DNA from: Natronococcus pandeyae
GTDB lineage: Archaea > Halobacteriota > Halobacteria > Halobacteriales > Natrialbaceae
Length of the DNA: 64,000 bases
Assembly: GCF_008122205.1 (NCBI RefSeq)
Contig: NZ_PHNJ01000004.1
Location: 124,001-188,000 of the forward strand
Direction: 5' to 3'
A program made the translations under genes and the position numbers. Under the pieces are notes generated by a model. The model was not told the DNA's origin, made no database searches, and worked only from the letters and a program-made list of their open reading frames with translations. How positions within the stretch are numbered: position 1 is the stretch's first letter; each line of letters begins with the position of its first letter. Of the stretch, positions 16,451 to 25,498 are shown piece by piece.

Positions 16451-18403
16451 ATGAACGACCACGACGACGTTCTCGAGAAACTCGCACGGCTCCCGACGAT
16501 CGCCCACCCGACCGTCTCCCCGGCCGGTGGCGAGGTCGCACTCTACTACGATATCACCGGCCGAAACGAACTACACGTCGTTGACGTCGACTCCGGCGAG
16601 CTAACGCGGTGGTCCGACGGCGAGGTGCCGCGGAACGCGCGATGGTTCGTGTCCTGGGGTGCAGACGGCGACCGCGTTTTCTTCCACCTCGACGAGGACG
16701 GCGACGAACAGAACGACGTCTACGCGCTCTCGCGCGACGGGACGGTCGAACCGATCGTCGAGATGGACGGCCAGGTCGTCATCCAGGACGTCGGCGACGA
16801 CGGCGAGACGCTGCTGCTCGGCTCGACCCGCGACGGGCAGTTCAACGTCTACCGTCACGACCGTGCGACGGGAGAGACGACCAAGGTGACCGACTACGAG
16901 CGGGCGGCGGGGGCCGCACGGCTCTCTCCGGACGGCGAGCGGATCGCGTACGCGACCAACGAGACCGACGACTACGACAACGAAGACGTCTACGTCGCGA
17001 ACGCCGACGGCTCGGAGTCGCGAAACCTCGAGATCGGCGAGGTCGGCGCGGAAGCGACGCCGGCCGACTGGAGCCCCAACGGCGGACGGCTACTGGTCGG
17101 CGACAATACCGAGGATCTCGGTCGAATCGGCGTTTACAACTTCGAGAGCGACGACGTCACCTGGTACGGCGACGGGACGTACGAGGAACAGGCCGTCGCG
17201 TTCCTCCCCGACGGAGATCGGTTCGTCGCGTCGCGCGCTCGCGACGCCGTCTCCATCCCGGTCGTCTACGACTGTGAGACCGGCGAGCGGCGAGAACTCG
17301 ACGTTCCCGAGGGCGTCACGTCGGTTGGCGGGATGGGGCCGGCGGGCATCAGCATCGACGAGGATCGGATCCTCCTCGAGCACACCAGTCCGACCCGGCG
17401 AACCGAACTGCTCGTCTACGACCTTCGTACCGACGAGTACGAGACGCTGGTCGAGGCCGAACACGGCCCGTTCGAACCCGAGGAGTTCGCCGACGCGGAG
17501 TACTTTACGTTCTCGTCCGACGGCGTTCCCGAGACGCCCGCGACGGCGGTCGAGCACGATCCCTACGAGGAACTCGAGATCGGCGCGCTGCTGTACGACT
17601 CCGGCGAGCGACCGTCGCCGCAGTCGGAGCGCAGCTCCGACGAGGATCGCGACCGTTCCGGTCGCTCACCGCTGATCGTCAACCCCCACGGCGGGCCCCG
17701 CGCCCGCGATACGAAGTCGTTCGACCTCTACACGCAGGTGCTCGCCGCTCACGGCTTCTCGGTACTGCAGGTCAACTACCGGGGCTCGTCCGGGCGCGGC
17801 CGGGAGTTCGTCGAGGAACTGATCGACGACTGGGGCGGCGCCGAGCAGGGCGACGTCGCGACGGCCGTCGAGTACGCCCTCGAGCGCTACGACTGGCTCG
17901 ACGAGGACCGCGTGGTCGTCTTCGGCGGCTCCTACGGGGGGTACTCGACGTACTGGCAACTCGTCCAGTACCCCGAACTCTACGAGGCCGGCATCGCCTG
18001 GATCGGGCTCACCGACCTCGAAGACATGTTCGAGAACACGATGCCCCACTTCCGGACCGAACTCATGGAGAAGTACCTCGGAACGCCCGAGGACAACCCC
18101 GACCTGTACGCGGAACGCTCGCCCGTCACGCACGTCGAGAACCTCGACGCGCCCATCTGCATCGTCCACGGCGTCAACGACCGGCGGGTCCCCGTCTCGC
18201 AGGCCCGCATCTTCCGCGAGGCCCTCGAGGCGCGCGGCCTCGAGGCCGGCGAGGACGGCACGTTCGAGTACCGCGAACTCGGCGAGGAGGGCCACGCCTC
18301 CTCCGATCAGGACCAGAAACTCCGGCTGTTCCGGCTGCTCACCGACTTCCTCGAGCGGCGCGTCGACCTCGAGATGGTACGTGGTCGACGGTCGGACGAC
18401 TGA
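16451..18403 (+). CDS. S9-family prolyl-oligopeptidase-like serine peptidase
   Basis: A 650-residue cytoplasmic peptidase for short peptides or acylated peptides. An N-terminal seven-bladed beta-propeller (repeats such as WSPNGGRLLVGD and LSPDGERIAYATNE, residues about 20-380) covers an alpha/beta-hydrolase domain. The nucleophile Ser494 lies in GGSYGGYSTYW, the Asp in HGVNDRRVP and the His in GEEGHASSDQ. This is the acylaminoacyl-peptidase/dipeptidyl-peptidase arrangement. The ATG at 16451 is preferred to a frame start at 16370 because the extra residues are basic and non-family, and a TATA-like element is correctly spaced. Confidence 0.92.
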   Translation: MNDHDDVLEKLARLPTIAHPTVSPAGGEVALYYDITGRNELHVVDVDSGELTRWSDGEVPRNARWFVSWGADGDRVFFHLDEDGDEQNDVYALSRDGTVEPIVEMDGQVVIQDVGDDGETLLLGSTRDGQFNVYRHDRATGETTKVTDYERAAGAARLSPDGERIAYATNETDDYDNEDVYVANADGSESRNLEIGEVGAEATPADWSPNGGRLLVGDNTEDLGRIGVYNFESDDVTWYGDGTYEEQAVAFLPDGDRFVASRARDAVSIPVVYDCETGERRELDVPEGVTSVGGMGPAGISIDEDRILLEHTSPTRRTELLVYDLRTDEYETLVEAEHGPFEPEEFADAEYFTFSSDGVPETPATAVEHDPYEELEIGALLYDSGERPSPQSERSSDEDRDRSGRSPLIVNPHGGPRARDTKSFDLYTQVLAAHGFSVLQVNYRGSSGRGREFVEELIDDWGGAEQGDVATAVEYALERYDWLDEDRVVVFGGSYGGYSTYWQLVQYPELYEAGIAWIGLTDLEDMFENTMPHFRTELMEKYLGTPEDNPDLYAERSPVTHVENLDAPICIVHGVNDRRVPVSQARIFREALEARGLEAGEDGTFEYRELGEEGHASSDQDQKLRLFRLLTDFLERRVDLEMVRGRRSDD

Positions 18404-18672
18404 AGTCGAGAGCGCGTATCGATCGTCGACTGATCGACTCGAGAGTCGTCGTGTTCCGCTCCGGACCGTGCGGATTTTTCGATCGATGATGGTTCTGCAG
18501 GAGATATCACAGGTTTCGACCGACTCCCCGAGCGGAGTCGAACGACCCGGTTTTCGCGTTCGAGGTCCCCCCGAAACTACATTTGTCCTCGTGGGATCCT
18601 CTAGTCGCACCGGCTACCGAACCGGTACGCGCCGCGCGACCCGATGTGAGACCGATCACCGAAACCGAGAGT

Positions 18673-20256
18673 ATGACGGACGCAGGCCAACCCGATCGGA
18701 CAGCATCAGACGGACGCGATGCCGCGTCGAGCTATCGGCGACACGTGTTGAGGCGGTTCGCGGTCGGTAGTACGGTCGCCGCCGCCGGCTGTCTCGGGAC
18801 GACAGGCGGTCGGCGCGCCGATGGAGCCCGGACCGACGAGACGACGTTCAGGAGTGAGGACGGCAGCCAACAAGTGAGGAGCGTCGACGAGGCTCGAGAG
18901 GCGGTCGTGCGGATCAGTACGGATCGAGCGGTCGCGGAGGAGGGCGGCGAACCGATCCCCGTTTTTGGATCCGGCTTCGTGATCGATCCGTCGGGTATCG
19001 TCGTGACGAACAGCCACGTCGTGACCGGCGTCGACTCGCTCGACGTTTCCGTCGGTCGAACGCAGGCGTCGCCCGACGTAACCGTGCTCGGTGTCGCGGA
19101 GTGTGCCGATCTGGCGGTCCTCGAACTGGCGGGCGAGGAGTACGCACACCTCGCGTGGTACGGTGACCTGCCCGAACGCGGACTCGACGTGTGGGCGCTG
19201 GGCTTTCCGGACGGGGACTCGTACGCACCGACCGACGGAACGATCTCGAGGACCACCAAGACGGCGAACGCCTGGGTCGCCATCGACGCCGAGATCGAAC
19301 ATACGGCCGAGCTTCGCGGCGGGAACTCGGGCGGCCCGCTGGTCACCGCCGACGGCCGTGTCGTCGGCGTCAACTACGCGGCCACCAACCCGTTCGCGAC
19401 GGTCGACGAGACGGAGCAGTTCGCGATCGGAGCGACGGTCGCGAGGGAGGTTGTCGAGACAGTCCGTCGCGGGACGGCGCCGACCTCGATCGGTATCCAC
19501 GGCGTCGCCGTTCCTACCGACGACCGCTTCCCGGCCGGGATCCGGGTGTCGTCGGTCATGTCCGACAGTCTGGCCAGCGCCGTCGGTATTCAGCCTGGAG
19601 ACGTGCTCACCGCGGTCGCGAACGCGCACGTTGGGCGAGACGGCACCGTTCGCGAGTACTGCGCCGCGTTAGACGCGGCCGATCTCACCGACGAACTACC
19701 GTTGCAGGTCTACCGCGACGGAACGCTCCTCACCGGCGCGCTCAACGGCGACGCGCTCGAGCCGGCCGTCGACCTGGCCACCCCGGTGCTCGAGCGCTCT
19801 GACGATCCGTACGCGGAGTACGCGACGGTCACCGACGAAACCGGAACGATCTGGCTCGACGTGCCGACCGAGTGGACCGACCGCACCTACGGGCGAACCG
19901 ACCTCGGCCCGAGCCTGGTCGCCGCACCCGACCTCGAGCGATTCCAGGGAACGTTCCGGACGCCGGGCCTCTGGATCCTGCTCTCGTCGGCGCTCGACCG
20001 CGACGCCGAGCGGATTCTGGCCGAACTGCGGAATCAGCACTGCCCGGTCACCCAGTTGGCCCCCTACGACGACGGGCTCTATACGGGCGTCTCACAACTG
20101 CAAGGCGGCTGCGGCGATACCGGATCGGCGACCGTCACCCTCGTCGCTGAGCCGCGAGGCCGGTCGTTCGTGCTCGTGTTGTTCGTCCATCTCGTCGACG
20201 AACGCGACCGAGTTGCCCTCGACCGCATCCTGGCTGCGTTTCACCACCGAGACTGA
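18673..20256 (+). CDS. HtrA/DegP-like serine protease, Tat lipoprotein with PDZ domain
   Basis: A 527-residue protease predicted outside the membrane. The N terminus has LRRFAVGSTVAAAGC, a Tat-like signal with lipobox. The chymotrypsin-fold triad is visible: His115 (TNSHVV), Asp146 (ADLAVLEL) and Ser219 (GGNSGGPL). A PDZ domain follows at about residues 275-360 (GIRVSSVMSDSLASAVGIQPGDVL). The last 165 residues (from about 365) form an extra domain I do not recognise, containing WLDVPTEWTDRTY and a GCGDT pair of cysteines nearby. HtrA proteins degrade misfolded exported proteins. The ATG at 18673 puts the signal at the N terminus. Confidence 0.88.
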   Translation: MTDAGQPDRTASDGRDAASSYRRHVLRRFAVGSTVAAAGCLGTTGGRRADGARTDETTFRSEDGSQQVRSVDEAREAVVRISTDRAVAEEGGEPIPVFGSGFVIDPSGIVVTNSHVVTGVDSLDVSVGRTQASPDVTVLGVAECADLAVLELAGEEYAHLAWYGDLPERGLDVWALGFPDGDSYAPTDGTISRTTKTANAWVAIDAEIEHTAELRGGNSGGPLVTADGRVVGVNYAATNPFATVDETEQFAIGATVAREVVETVRRGTAPTSIGIHGVAVPTDDRFPAGIRVSSVMSDSLASAVGIQPGDVLTAVANAHVGRDGTVREYCAALDAADLTDELPLQVYRDGTLLTGALNGDALEPAVDLATPVLERSDDPYAEYATVTDETGTIWLDVPTEWTDRTYGRTDLGPSLVAAPDLERFQGTFRTPGLWILLSSALDRDAERILAELRNQHCPVTQLAPYDDGLYTGVSQLQGGCGDTGSATVTLVAEPRGRSFVLVLFVHLVDERDRVALDRILAAFHHRD

Positions 20257-20285
20257 ATGAACCCCCGCGGCTAACGCCGTTCGCG

Positions 20286-20300
20286 GAACGCGAAGCGTTC
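20286..20300. terminator. Short hairpin after the HtrA-like gene
   Basis: GAACGC, loop GAA, GCGTTC forms a perfect 6-bp stem 30 nt past the protease stop. It resembles single units of the hairpin arrays elsewhere in the window, so it may be a repeat rather than a terminator. No T-tract follows. Confidence 0.3.
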
Positions 20301-20392
20301 AGACGGGTTCTGTATCGACTATCGTTCCCGTGAACGGAGGAGCGAACAATCGGTTCTGTTCCGTCCCGTTACCGCGGTGGTGACTCCGTCCG

Positions 20393-21118
20393 CTACGCGT
20401 CCGCGAGTTCGAATTCGATTCGGTCCACGTCTTCGCCTTTCGACGCGTGGTCCGTGACGTTCACGCGGCCGATTTCACCGAGCCGAGAGACGTGCGTGCC
20501 GCCGCACGGACACAGATCGAACCCTTCGATCTCGACGACGCGAAGCGGATCGACGGATTCGGGGATCAGATCGAGGAGCGCACGACCCTCGTCGACTGCC
20601 GCCTCGACGGTCGCCCGCGGACGGTTTTCCTTTACGACTGCGAGGTCACGGTCGATGGCCTCGTTAGAGCGACGCTCGATGCGCGCGAGATCGTCGTCGT
20701 CGAACGAGGCGGGTTCGAAGTCGATTCGCGACCGGTCGGGATAGATCCGGTTTCCGGCGGTGCGTGCGCCGTACTCCTCGAGCACGACGCGGGAAACGAC
20801 GTGCTGGGCGGTGTGCATCCGGCGCAACTGACGGCGACGCGTCTCGTCGATCCGGCCCTCGACCGTCGCTCCCTCGGCAGGGAGGTCACCCTCCCGAAGG
20901 TCGATTTCGTGGCGCACCTCGCCGTGATCCTTTCTGACGTCGGTCACCTCGGCGGAACCGCCGTCCCACTCGAGGCTGCCGCAGTCGGCGGGTTGCCCGC
21001 CTCCCTCCGGATAGAAGTACGTCCCGTCGAGGATCACGCTGTCCTGGGTCGTTCCGGTGACGGTGGCGGTAAACGTCGTCACGTCGTCCGCGTCGGGAAG
21101 ATAGCGGAGGTCGGTCAT
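20393..21118 (-). CDS. alaX: AlaX-type alanyl-tRNA editing hydrolase
   Basis: Removes Ser or Gly from mischarged tRNA-Ala in trans. The 241 residues include the N-terminal AlaRS-C1-like domain (FYPEGGGQPADCG) and the editing core with zinc ligands His102 and His106 (MHTAQHVVSR), Cys205 and His209 (CPCGGTHVSR). This is the AlaX-M length class. The ATG at 21118 gives MTDLRYLPDAD. An in-frame extension of five residues upstream is possible but not family-like. It stands alone on the minus strand. Confidence 0.93.
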   Translation of the reverse strand: MTDLRYLPDADDVTTFTATVTGTTQDSVILDGTYFYPEGGGQPADCGSLEWDGGSAEVTDVRKDHGEVRHEIDLREGDLPAEGATVEGRIDETRRRQLRRMHTAQHVVSRVVLEEYGARTAGNRIYPDRSRIDFEPASFDDDDLARIERRSNEAIDRDLAVVKENRPRATVEAAVDEGRALLDLIPESVDPLRVVEIEGFDLCPCGGTHVSRLGEIGRVNVTDHASKGEDVDRIEFELADA

Positions 21119-21360
21119 GGGTCGGCGTTGCACGCGGCAGTGTAAAGACGCTACCGGTCGTCCGCCGGCCGCTGTGACGCGGGTGTCCGATTTTCGGTCT
21201 GTCGGGCGGACCCCTCACTCGCGGAGGTCCAACGAGGGTGAGATGCGTTCTGTACACCGAGGGGACTGTCGCACCGGTGATAAATTATGCCAACAGCGGC
21301 GCGCGGAAGGGCACTCGGCCTGCTTTCTTCATAGATGGCCGACAGGAAGCGATAGCATCG

Positions 21361-22290
21361 TTACCCGGCCGAAAGCGCTTCCTCGAGCCGATCTTCGATC
21401 TCTGCCAACTCGTCGCGCAGCTCCTCGCCGTCCTCACCCTCGAGTTCGGCCAGGCGGTTCGCGAGCCCCTCGAGCCGCGAGTACTTCTCGCTCTCGTCGG
21501 TCGTCGTCTTCTGGGCGTACACCTGCTCGTCGACGTCGTACACCTCGTCCTCCTCGAGGTCTGTCACGGCCAGCACGACGTCCAGTTTGTCCCGATCGAT
21601 GCCGAGCACCCACTCGCGCGGAATGCCCCGCTCGTCGAGGGCGTCGAACACGTCCTCCTCGTCTTTCGTTCGACGCCGCTCGCGCGTCGTTCGGCGAACG
21701 CTTCCGAAGTGGCCGTGAAGCTGCTGGTCGGGGCCGAGTCGCTCGAGCAGCGGCTCCCGGACCTCGCGGCGCAGTCTGTCGGCGCCGCGCTGGACGTCCG
21801 AAAGGAGCACGTACCGGTCCGTTAGCGACTCGGTGTCCAGCGACGTCGGATCGTCCATCCCGAATCGCTCGAGGTGATCGGCGAGCAACAGCGCGTCGTC
21901 GCGGACGCGCTCCGGCGGCGTCCGCGCCTCGGCAGCGGGGATCAGGTACGGACTCTCGCCGGCGGCGGCCCCCTCGGGGTCGTTCGTGATGGCGTCGTCC
22001 TCGACGGCGTACTCCGCCGACAGGGTCACCACGCTGGCGTACGGTTCGACGCTCGGCGGAAGGTCGTCGACGGGGACCGAACCGCCCGCGAGTCGCTCGA
22101 GGAAGACCTCGAACTGCTCCCGCCAGAGCGGTCGCTCCTCGCCGCTGTCGCCGAACTGGACGACGATCCGGTCGCGTTCGATCGACTCGATCCCGAACGC
22201 GCGCTCGGAGACTGGGGTCAGTAGCGCTACACCCGGCTCGAGGCGTTCACACTGTGCCTGAAGATCGTCCCAGAACGATTCAGTTTCCAT
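21361..22290 (-). CDS. Conserved haloarchaeal protein of unknown function, 309 aa
   Basis: A soluble, highly acidic protein with no recognised domain. It starts METESFWDDLQAQCERLEPGVALLTPVS and has a central ExxxxDALDERGIPREWVLGIDRDKLDVVLAVTDL segment. It ends in a coiled-coil-like run (SRLEGLANRLAELEGEDGEELRDELAEIEDRLEEAL). No membrane segment or signal is seen. It lies 83 bp downstream of the SAMP/MoaD-like gene on the same strand and may be cotranscribed. A DNA-binding or structural role is possible but unsupported. Confidence 0.7.
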   Translation of the reverse strand: METESFWDDLQAQCERLEPGVALLTPVSERAFGIESIERDRIVVQFGDSGEERPLWREQFEVFLERLAGGSVPVDDLPPSVEPYASVVTLSAEYAVEDDAITNDPEGAAAGESPYLIPAAEARTPPERVRDDALLLADHLERFGMDDPTSLDTESLTDRYVLLSDVQRGADRLRREVREPLLERLGPDQQLHGHFGSVRRTTRERRRTKDEEDVFDALDERGIPREWVLGIDRDKLDVVLAVTDLEEDEVYDVDEQVYAQKTTTDESEKYSRLEGLANRLAELEGEDGEELRDELAEIEDRLEEALSAG

Positions 22291-22373
22291 ACCGCACCTT
22301 CGACGCGCGCGATGAAAAATCAGGTCCACGAGGCTGCCACCGTGGGCCGTACTGAGTTGGCTCGTCCCTCCAC

Positions 22374-22655
22374 TCACCCGCCGTACACCGATGGAACCAG
22401 TCGAATGACGGAGTCCTCCTCCAGGGGCGTCTCGAGCCCCTCGAGGTGAGTCACGTTCTTCGTATCCTTCGTGACGACCGTCCGTCCCGCGAGACCGGTT
22501 CCCTCGTCGTTCACCAGTCGACCCTCGAGTGACGGAAATTCGGCCTCGAGTTCGCGGAGTAGTTCGCCGACGGTGTCGGCCGTCGTCTCGTAATGGACCG
22601 TCTTCTCGCCGACGTCCTCTCGGAACGGGCCGAAGAACAGACACTCGATTTGCAC
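22374..22655 (-). CDS. Ubiquitin-like MoaD/SAMP family protein
   Basis: A 93-residue beta-grasp protein ending in the diglycine VPSVYGG. It begins IECLFFGPFREDVGEKTVHYE, has the mid segment LLRELEAEFPSLEGRLV and the strand EEDSVIRLVP. Such proteins act as sulfur carriers for molybdopterin or tRNA thiolation and, in haloarchaea, as small archaeal modifiers joined to lysines after activation by the E1-like UbaA. The FFxxFRExVG start is closest to SAMP3-like members as I remember them. The start is a GTG at 22655. No ATG is available in frame near it. Confidence 0.85.
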   Translation of the reverse strand: MQIECLFFGPFREDVGEKTVHYETTADTVGELLRELEAEFPSLEGRLVNDEGTGLAGRTVVTKDTKNVTHLEGLETPLEEDSVIRLVPSVYGG

Positions 22656-22921
22656 GCCTCGAGTGTTCGTCGCGATCGATCTTATGACTTCTCCCAGGGG
22701 TACAGCACGGTTTTCTCCTCGAGTATCTGTACCCGGCGAGCACCCGCGACCGCCGACGGTTGTCGCTTCGTAGGGATCCACCACGTTCGTGATACGGTCT
22801 CCTTACCGGTGCTAGGTAGTTCGTACCGTCGAGGGCCGATTGTCGCGATACGTTCGCTCAACTACGAAACTGGGCCGCATGCAGGCGGTAACTAAGAGGG
22901 GCGACTCAGATGTTCGTTGGT

Positions 22922-23854
22922 ATGACACGAACCGGACCGAAGCGGGTCGGTATCCTGGCCGATCCGTACCTCAACGAGTGGCAGGTGCACGCACTCGAGC
23001 GACTACAGGCCGAACGGGACGTCACGTTCCCGCTGGTCGTCAGCAACGCACAGAAGGCAGAGCGGATCGAGGAACCCGAATCGTGGAACACGCGCGATCG
23101 AATTTCCCTGGACGACGCACGGCAGTTTTTCGACCTCTGCAGGGAACAGAAGGCGTGGTCGCTCGTCCTCGCGGAGCGAAACCTCGCCAAACTGATCGAC
23201 GGCGAACGACCGCTCTGGCGGCGTCACTCGATCGAGAGCATCGACTGCCTCGCCGATGCCGATCACGTTCGATGCGATCCACAGACGGACGGCGCCTGGT
23301 ACGAGTTCCCCGAGGAGGTCGTCGACCGCGTCGCGGCGGAGTGTGACGTGCTGGTTCTCTTCGGCTTCGGACTCATCCGAGGGCCGATCCTCGACGCGCC
23401 GGAACACGGTGTGTTGAGCTTCCACCCCGCCGACATTCGCTCGTACCGCGGCATGGGCCCGCCGCCGATATTCCACGACGGACGACGTCGGTGCGGTGCG
23501 ACGCTCCAGCGACTGAACGAGTCGATCGACGGCGGGGAAATCGTCGCGTACGACGATACCGCTATCGACGACTGCGCCACGCTGTGGGACGTGTTCGATC
23601 GAGCCGCGACACTGCAGATCGATCTTCTGACCGAAGGGGTCAGTAACCTACACGACCCGACGTTCGAACCGGCGACCGTCCCCGAAGAGGAGTTAGGGGA
23701 GATCTATTACAAGAAACGGCGACACAAACTGTCGTTTTCGGGACGGATCCTGCTAAAGAATCTCGTCGGACGGGTGCAGCGACGACTCGGGAAAAAACGC
23801 GAGTCGACCGAGACGCCGATTAGCTCGACGCCATCGTCACCGCGCGGAGACTGA
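22922..23854 (+). CDS. Formyltransferase-fold protein (methionyl-tRNA formyltransferase-like)
   Basis: A 310-residue protein with a hydrolase/transferase core like formyl-THF-dependent formyltransferases. It has CDVLVLFGFGLIRGPILDAPEHGVLSFHP, then SYRGMGPPPIF and a later NESIDGGEIVAYDD. The catalytic His is in FHPAD. The usual Asn two residues before the His is replaced (SFH), so the chemistry may differ. A 125-residue N-terminal region precedes the core, and the C terminus is basic (KKRRHKLSFSGRILLKNLVGRVQRRLGKKR). The ATG at 22922 is preferred over 22910 because TAACTAAG lies 27-34 nt upstream. Related proteins modify nucleotide sugars in surface-glycan pathways. Confidence 0.75.
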   Translation: MTRTGPKRVGILADPYLNEWQVHALERLQAERDVTFPLVVSNAQKAERIEEPESWNTRDRISLDDARQFFDLCREQKAWSLVLAERNLAKLIDGERPLWRRHSIESIDCLADADHVRCDPQTDGAWYEFPEEVVDRVAAECDVLVLFGFGLIRGPILDAPEHGVLSFHPADIRSYRGMGPPPIFHDGRRRCGATLQRLNESIDGGEIVAYDDTAIDDCATLWDVFDRAATLQIDLLTEGVSNLHDPTFEPATVPEEELGEIYYKKRRHKLSFSGRILLKNLVGRVQRRLGKKRESTETPISSTPSSPRGD

Positions 23855-23894
23855 GGATCGGTCCAGTCGGCTATAACCGTTCACGCCGCCGTTC

Positions 23895-24263
23895 TCACCC
23901 GTTTGCCTCGTCATCTTCGTCGTCCTCGCCGTTCTCGTCGTCTTCACCGTCGACACCGTTCGCCTCGTCTTCGACGTCCTCGCCGTTCTCGTCCTCTTCG
24001 AGGCCGCCGTTTTCGTTCTCATCGTCTTCGGCCGTCTCCTCCTCCGTCGGATCGTCTTCGGGATCGTCACCCTCCGGCTCCGCCGGTTCGTCGTCGGGTT
24101 CCTCCGAGTCGGGATCTTCGTCCGGTTCTTGCTCCTCGCCGGGCGTGTCATCTCCACAGCCCGCAAGCGCTGTGATCGATCCGACCGCCGCGAGGCCGGA
24201 TAGTTTGATCGCGCGTCTCCGGTCGGGGTCCAGTCCGGCAGGTTCCGATGAGTCTCTCGTCAT
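23895..24263 (-). CDS. Hyperacidic Tat lipoprotein
   Basis: A 122-residue protein. Residues 15-36 (DRRRAIKLSGLAAVGSITALAGC) form a Tat-like lipoprotein signal with the lipobox LAGC. The mature part is almost entirely Asp, Glu, Gly and Pro (runs such as EPDEDPDSEEPDDEP), with repeated DENGED units near the end, and has no predicted globular domain. It would be a disordered, strongly negative surface tether, perhaps for cation binding. Its start overlaps the start of the divergent PhaC-like gene by 16 nt, so one of the two starts could be misplaced. The clear signal argues that the gene is real. Confidence 0.65.
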   Translation of the reverse strand: MTRDSSEPAGLDPDRRRAIKLSGLAAVGSITALAGCGDDTPGEEQEPDEDPDSEEPDDEPAEPEGDDPEDDPTEEETAEDDENENGGLEEDENGEDVEDEANGVDGEDDENGEDDEDDEANG

Positions 24264-25456
24264 GGATTTTCATCGGCGGTTGGACACTGCTGGGTATAGC
24301 CACTGTGCTTGCAACCTACACGACACGTCACTGTGCAAGGACGCGCCTGAAGAACGACGGGCACGTCTTTGGAATCAACCACTGCATGGATCCCTGCGAG
24401 TTCTCACGCCAGGTCGCTAACCGGACTGCACGAACGCCGCGAAAGCTCGGGCAGGCGCCGTACCGGACGCTCCAGCTAACCGCCGCCGAACCGGGTGAGA
24501 CGCCGTACGACGTGATCTACGAAGAGTCTCCGGTTCGACTCAGACGGTACGAACCGGAGGGAGAACAGACCCGTGACGTCCCGGTACTGATCGCCTACGC
24601 GTTCATCAACGATCCGTCGATCCTCGATTTCTCGCCGGAGCGAACCGTCGTCGGGACGTTCCTCGAGCGTGGCTTTCCCGTCTACGTCGTCGACTGGGGT
24701 GACCCCTCCCCGATCGATCGGTCACTCACTCTTGGGGACTACGTCACGCGATTTCTCGCGAACTGCGTCGACGTCGTCTGCGAGACGCACGCTACCGAGT
24801 CGGTTCACCTGCTGGGGTACTCGACTTCGGCTCCGCTTGCGGCCGCCTACGCCGCGCTGTTTCCGGATCGCGTCCGGACGCTGGTGCTGCAGGGGCCGCC
24901 GCTGGATTTCGACACCGAAGCGGGGATGGACCTGTTTCGGGCCCTCGCTGCCGAGCACGATCCCGAACAGGTCGCCGACGCCTTCGATGCCGTTCCGACG
25001 CCGCTGCTCGAGGTCGCGTTCGCGCTCCGGAAGCCGGTCGAGTACACCGTGACGACGCCGCTTCGGCTCTGGGATCAGCTGGACGACGACGAGTTCGTCG
25101 AGGAACAGGGCCGGAAACTCGAGTGGACCATGGGCGGCCCGAACCTCCCGGCGACGACGTACCGAGAGTTCGTCGAGGAGTTGCTCGTCGAGAACCGACT
25201 GCTCGAAAACGAGTGGCGGCTCTGCGGTCGTCGCGTCGACCTCTCGGCGATCGAGATGCCGGTGTTGCTCGTCCTCGGGGAGGAGGACAAGTTCGTCCCC
25301 CGTGAGGCGAGTGTGCCGTTCCTCGACGAGATCGAGAGCGACGATACGGCAATCGTCGAGCTCCCGACCGGTCACGTCGGGCTCTCGGTCGCGGAGGTAG
25401 CCCACGAACAGGGGTGGCCGCGGATCGCCGACTGGCTCGAGGAACGAAGTTCTTGA
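24248..25456 (+). CDS. PHA-synthase-like alpha/beta hydrolase with Ser in place of Cys
   Basis: A 402-residue protein of the PhaC/poly(3-hydroxyalkanoate) synthase superfamily: ERGFPVYVVDWGDPSP, LLGYSTSAPLAAAY, LLVLGEEDKFVP and ELPTGHVGLSV. The first residues (about 3-23) form one membrane helix. True PhaC enzymes have a Cys in G-x-C-x-G-G. Here the nucleophile elbow is G-Y-S192-T-S, so a hydrolase or acyltransferase role is more likely than polymer synthesis. Asp and His of the triad are present. It overlaps the divergent lipoprotein start by 16 nt. No phaE, phaP or phaB lies nearby. Confidence 0.8.
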   Translation: MSLSSWIFIGGWTLLGIATVLATYTTRHCARTRLKNDGHVFGINHCMDPCEFSRQVANRTARTPRKLGQAPYRTLQLTAAEPGETPYDVIYEESPVRLRRYEPEGEQTRDVPVLIAYAFINDPSILDFSPERTVVGTFLERGFPVYVVDWGDPSPIDRSLTLGDYVTRFLANCVDVVCETHATESVHLLGYSTSAPLAAAYAALFPDRVRTLVLQGPPLDFDTEAGMDLFRALAAEHDPEQVADAFDAVPTPLLEVAFALRKPVEYTVTTPLRLWDQLDDDEFVEEQGRKLEWTMGGPNLPATTYREFVEELLVENRLLENEWRLCGRRVDLSAIEMPVLLVLGEEDKFVPREASVPFLDEIESDDTAIVELPTGHVGLSVAEVAHEQGWPRIADWLEERSS

Positions 25457-25498
25457 GCGCGACCGATCGCGCTCACCGCGTCCACCGTTCGGACTGCG

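Noticed and set aside
24248-25456. Calling the gene a true PHA synthase (phaC)
   Set aside because: The catalytic Cys motif is replaced by G-Y-S-T-S and no phaE or phasin gene is nearby.
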